A DNA stretch of 6,996 bases from an uncultured Lachnospiraceae bacterium (GTDB taxonomy: Bacteria > Bacillota > Clostridia > Lachnospirales > Lachnospiraceae): the NCBI GenBank assembly GCA_902473545.1, contig CABRSG010000120.1:1-6996 (forward strand), given 5' to 3'. Below are positions 4,998 through 6,996 of the stretch, piece by piece. The position numbers were made by a program, and so were the translations under genes. How positions within the stretch are numbered: the first letter of the stretch is position 1; every line of letters starts with the position of its first letter. The notes under the pieces are model-generated. The model was not told where the DNA came from. It did no database searches and saw nothing but the letters and a program-made list of their open reading frames with translations.

Positions 4998-5064
4998 TAT
5001 GAAAGAAGGTCTGGAATTGGCTTTCGTTTTTAAGGAGGATAGTATGAAAGGTTCTGGAATTGGC
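4998..5064 (+). repeat. Direct repeat of the DUF1385 start-codon region
   Basis: The 24 bases at 4998-5021 and the 22 bases at 5043-5064 both begin TATGAAAG and end TCTGGAATTGGC. With a 2-base gap, 21 of 22 aligned bases agree. The second copy spans the real start codon (5044). The first lies right after the terminator U-tract and carries an in-frame ATG (4999) without an RBS. The sequence between the copies, which holds the RBS, is not repeated. Confidence 0.8.
5033..5038 (+). promoter_or_regulatory. Ribosome binding site fixing the DUF1385 protein start
   Basis: TTTTTAAGGAGGATAGT precedes the ATG at 5044, with the AGGAGG core about 5 bases upstream of it. This is a near-perfect anti-16S match. 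It decides between 5044 and the in-frame ATG at 4999 or the still longer open frame that begins inside rpmE. Confidence 0.8.
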
Positions 5065-6114
5065 GGACAGGCGGTCATGGAGGGCGTCATGATGAAAAAC
5101 GGCGACCGTTATGCCGTGGCAGTACGCAAGCCCGATAAAGAGATTATCGTGAAAACAGAAGAATCTCCGGCATTTATCAAAGGGAAAAAGGTGCTGGAGC
5201 TTCCGTTTGTGCGCGGTGTGTTCAGCTTTGTGGATTCACTGGTGCTTGGCATGAAGACACTGACATACTCCGCCGGCTTTTTTGAGGATGAAGAGGAGGA
5301 AGAGCCGGAGAAGGAGCCGTCAAAGCTTGATAAAAAAATCGACAGTTTTTTGAGTACGAAGAAGGGTATGGACATCCTGATGGGCGTTACGGTGGCTGTT
5401 TCCATGGTCTTTGCTGTCGCGGTGTTTATGATCCTGCCGTATCTTCTGTCGCTGCTTCTGCAGAAGGTGACGGACAACACCAACATCATCGTTACCTGCG
5501 AGGGTATTCTGAAAATTGTGATCTTCCTGCTTTATATCAAGCTGATCTCAAATATGAAGGATATCCAGCGGGTGTTTATGTACCACGGAGCGGAGCATAA
5601 GTGCATCAACTGTATCGAACATGGGATGGAGCTGAACGTGGAAAACGTGATGAAAAGCTCCAGGGAGCACAAGCGCTGCGGCACTAGCTTTCTGCTGATC
5701 GTCATGGTCGTCAGCGTGATCGTGCATATGTTTATCCGCGTGGAGTCGAGCGTGCTCGGCTTTGCGATCCGCATTCTGCTGCTGCCTGTGATCGCGGGTA
5801 TTTCCTATGAGTTTATCCGCCTTGCCGGGAAATCGGAGAACAGGCTTGTAAATCTTTTGAGCAGGCCGGGCATGATGCTGCAGCACCAGACGACGCGCGA
5901 GCCGACGCCGGATATGGTGGAGGTGGCGATCGCTTCCGTGGAAGCGGTGTTCGACTGGAAGAAATTTTTAAATGAAAATTTTGGAACAAATTACGAAATT
6001 ACAGAGAAAGAATACGTGTGCGGAGAGACAATCGTTCCGGGCACGGAGCGGACGGCGAAGGATAGTGCACCGACAGAGAAGCAGGGCATCGCTGCGGAGG
6101 GCGCAGCAGGATGA
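5044..6114 (+). CDS. DUF1385 membrane protein (YqhQ-like)
   Basis: Integral membrane protein of 356 residues from the DUF1385 family. Its molecular role is not established; the conserved His/Glu/Cys residues have led to suggestions of a metal-dependent activity. The N-terminal hallmark is GIGGQAVMEGVMMKNGDRYAVAVR (5-28), followed by LPFVRGVFSFVDSL (53-66). A highly acidic stretch (EDEEEEEPEKEP, 81-92) precedes a first hydrophobic hairpin (about 111-140), then a second segment (about 148-169). The signature YHGAEHKCINC (180-190) and HKRCGTSF (209-216) follow, then segments near 216-232 and 237-260 and the conserved PGMMLQHQTTREPTPDMVEVA (275-295). The hydrophilic tail after about 330 is low-complexity and probably disordered. 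The start rests on the strong RBS before 5044. No clear promoter is seen between the rpmE terminator and the gene (a weak extended -10-like TGC-TATGAA lies at 4995-5003). The stop overlaps the prmC start (ATGA), so the two are probably translationally coupled. Confidence 0.92.
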   Translation: MKGSGIGGQAVMEGVMMKNGDRYAVAVRKPDKEIIVKTEESPAFIKGKKVLELPFVRGVFSFVDSLVLGMKTLTYSAGFFEDEEEEEPEKEPSKLDKKIDSFLSTKKGMDILMGVTVAVSMVFAVAVFMILPYLLSLLLQKVTDNTNIIVTCEGILKIVIFLLYIKLISNMKDIQRVFMYHGAEHKCINCIEHGMELNVENVMKSSREHKRCGTSFLLIVMVVSVIVHMFIRVESSVLGFAIRILLLPVIAGISYEFIRLAGKSENRLVNLLSRPGMMLQHQTTREPTPDMVEVAIASVEAVFDWKKFLNENFGTNYEITEKEYVCGETIVPGTERTAKDSAPTEKQGIAAEGAAG

Positions 6115-6996
6115 GGAATGCTGTGGAGGAATCTGCGAAAGCAGGATGCCGGGACGCTGAGGAAGAAATGCAGCAGGCGAAGGCGGAGAAATGTTCTTAC
6201 TGTGAGCTGCTGCAGTGGGGGATCGGCGCGCTGAAGGCGCAGGAAATCACGGAGTCGGCGTCTGACGCCTGGATTCTGCTTGAGCATGTGACGGGCATCG
6301 ACCGCACGCATTATTTTCTGAAAATGGCAGAAAGCTGCCCGAAAGAAGCGACAGAGCGCTACCGGGAGCTGATCGGGCGGCGGGCGCGGCATATGCCGGT
6401 GCAGTATCTTACCGGCGAGCAGGAATTTATGGGGTATTCTTTCCGCGTGAATGAGCAGGTGCTGATTCCACGGCAGGATACGGAGCTGCTTTCTGCGGAG
6501 GCGGAGGAAAAAAACCGCCCCGGGGCGGCGGTGCTTGATATGTGCACCGGATCGGGCTGTATTATTATCAGTCTGGCAAGGCGATGCCGCATCAGCGCTT
6601 TTGCGGCGGATATTTCAGAGGGCGCGCTCGCTGTTGCGCAGGAGAATGCCGCTGCACTGCAGGCGGACGTTGCTTTTTTTAAGAGCGATCTTTTTGAAGC
6701 GGTGGAAGGGAAATACGATTGTATTGTTTCCAATCCGCCCTACATTGCGAGCGGAGAAATTCCCCGGCTGATGCCGGAGGTGCGGGACTATGAGCCGGTT
6801 ATAGCGCTTGACGGGAGCGCGGACGGTCTTCAATTTTACCGCAGAATTGCGGCCAATGCGAAAAAATTTTTAAAGCCGGGCGGCTGGGTTCTCTGTGAGA
6901 TCGGGTTTGACCAGGGAAGGACAGTGCCGGAGATTTTTGAAAAGGAAGGCTATAAAGAGATAACAGTAAAAAAGGACCTGGCAGGGCTGCCGAGGG
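6111..6996 (+). CDS. prmC: Peptide chain release factor N5-glutamine methyltransferase (3' truncated)
   Basis: SAM-dependent enzyme that methylates the glutamine of the GGQ motif of release factors RF1/RF2 and so aids translation termination. The frame stays open to the window end, giving 295 residues. An N-terminal helical domain (about 30-110, YCELLQWGIGALKAQEI and RRARHMPVQYLTGEQEFMGY) is followed by VLIPRQDTELL (117-127), the SAM-binding motif VLDMCTGSGCI (141-151) with MC in place of the common LG, the acidic DIS (167-169) and the catalytic NPPYI (208-212). LKPGGWVLCEIG (254-265) continues the Rossmann-like fold. The ATG at 6111 overlaps the upstream stop as ATGA and has GGAGGG about 10 bases upstream. 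That start gives about 25 extra residues compared with typical PrmC. The in-frame ATG at 6168, preceded by GAGGAAGAA, gives the more usual length. prfA often lies next to prmC, but the downstream gene is outside the window. Confidence 0.95.
   Translation, partial: MRNAVEESAKAGCRDAEEEMQQAKAEKCSYCELLQWGIGALKAQEITESASDAWILLEHVTGIDRTHYFLKMAESCPKEATERYRELIGRRARHMPVQYLTGEQEFMGYSFRVNEQVLIPRQDTELLSAEAEEKNRPGAAVLDMCTGSGCIIISLARRCRISAFAADISEGALAVAQENAAALQADVAFFKSDLFEAVEGKYDCIVSNPPYIASGEIPRLMPEVRDYEPVIALDGSADGLQFYRRIAANAKKFLKPGGWVLCEIGFDQGRTVPEIFEKEGYKEITVKKDLAGLPR

Noticed and set aside
4909..5043. N-terminal extension of the DUF1385 frame back into rpmE, or from ATG 4999
   Set aside because: It would read through the rpmE terminator and part of rpmE in another frame. 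The AAGGAGG before 5044 and the family start MKGSGIGGQAVMEGV support 5044.

Overview
The window looks like a chromosomal housekeeping region of a Gram-positive member of the Clostridia, probably Lachnospiraceae. This is inferred from purine-rich Shine-Dalgarno sites, protein sequence style (zinc-type L31, a TIGR04086 membrane protein, a DUF1385 protein, Rho with an acidic insertion) and gene order. No phage, plasmid, CRISPR, tRNA or rRNA sequence is visible.

Layout: the 3' part of leuS (leucyl-tRNA synthetase) enters from the left on the + strand and ends at 955. It converges on a HlyC/CorC-type (CNNM-like) membrane protein gene on the - strand (1040-2311). About 85 bp between them hold two back-to-back hairpins that form a convergent terminator. 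The - strand gene has a good sigma-A promoter at 2361-2389. Its best start is a TTG at 2311 behind a strong RBS, not the upstream GTG.

The 2312-2706 gap holds the most unusual object. It is a 195-bp palindrome-rich element (2429-2623) with 14-bp imperfect terminal inverted repeats (13/14), directly abutted by an imperfect 8-bp direct repeat (7/8). This is the architecture of a MITE-like non-autonomous insertion. Its interior folds on paper into a compact four-way junction: a 20-bp perfect hairpin, a mini-hairpin containing GCGAAGC, and a 12-bp stem carrying two more small hairpins. The loop of one arm is complementary to the inside of another.

Rightwards on the + strand follow a small four-helix membrane protein (TIGR04086/DUF3792), then rho and rpmE, each with its own extended -10 promoter. 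A Rho-independent terminator comes after rpmE, then a DUF1385 membrane protein gene (YqhQ-like). It overlaps by ATGA the gene prmC (release-factor glutamine methyltransferase), which runs off the right edge. rho, rpmE and prmC tie the cluster to transcription termination, ribosome assembly and translation termination. A 22-24 bp near-perfect direct repeat of the DUF1385 start-codon region lies between the rpmE terminator and that gene.
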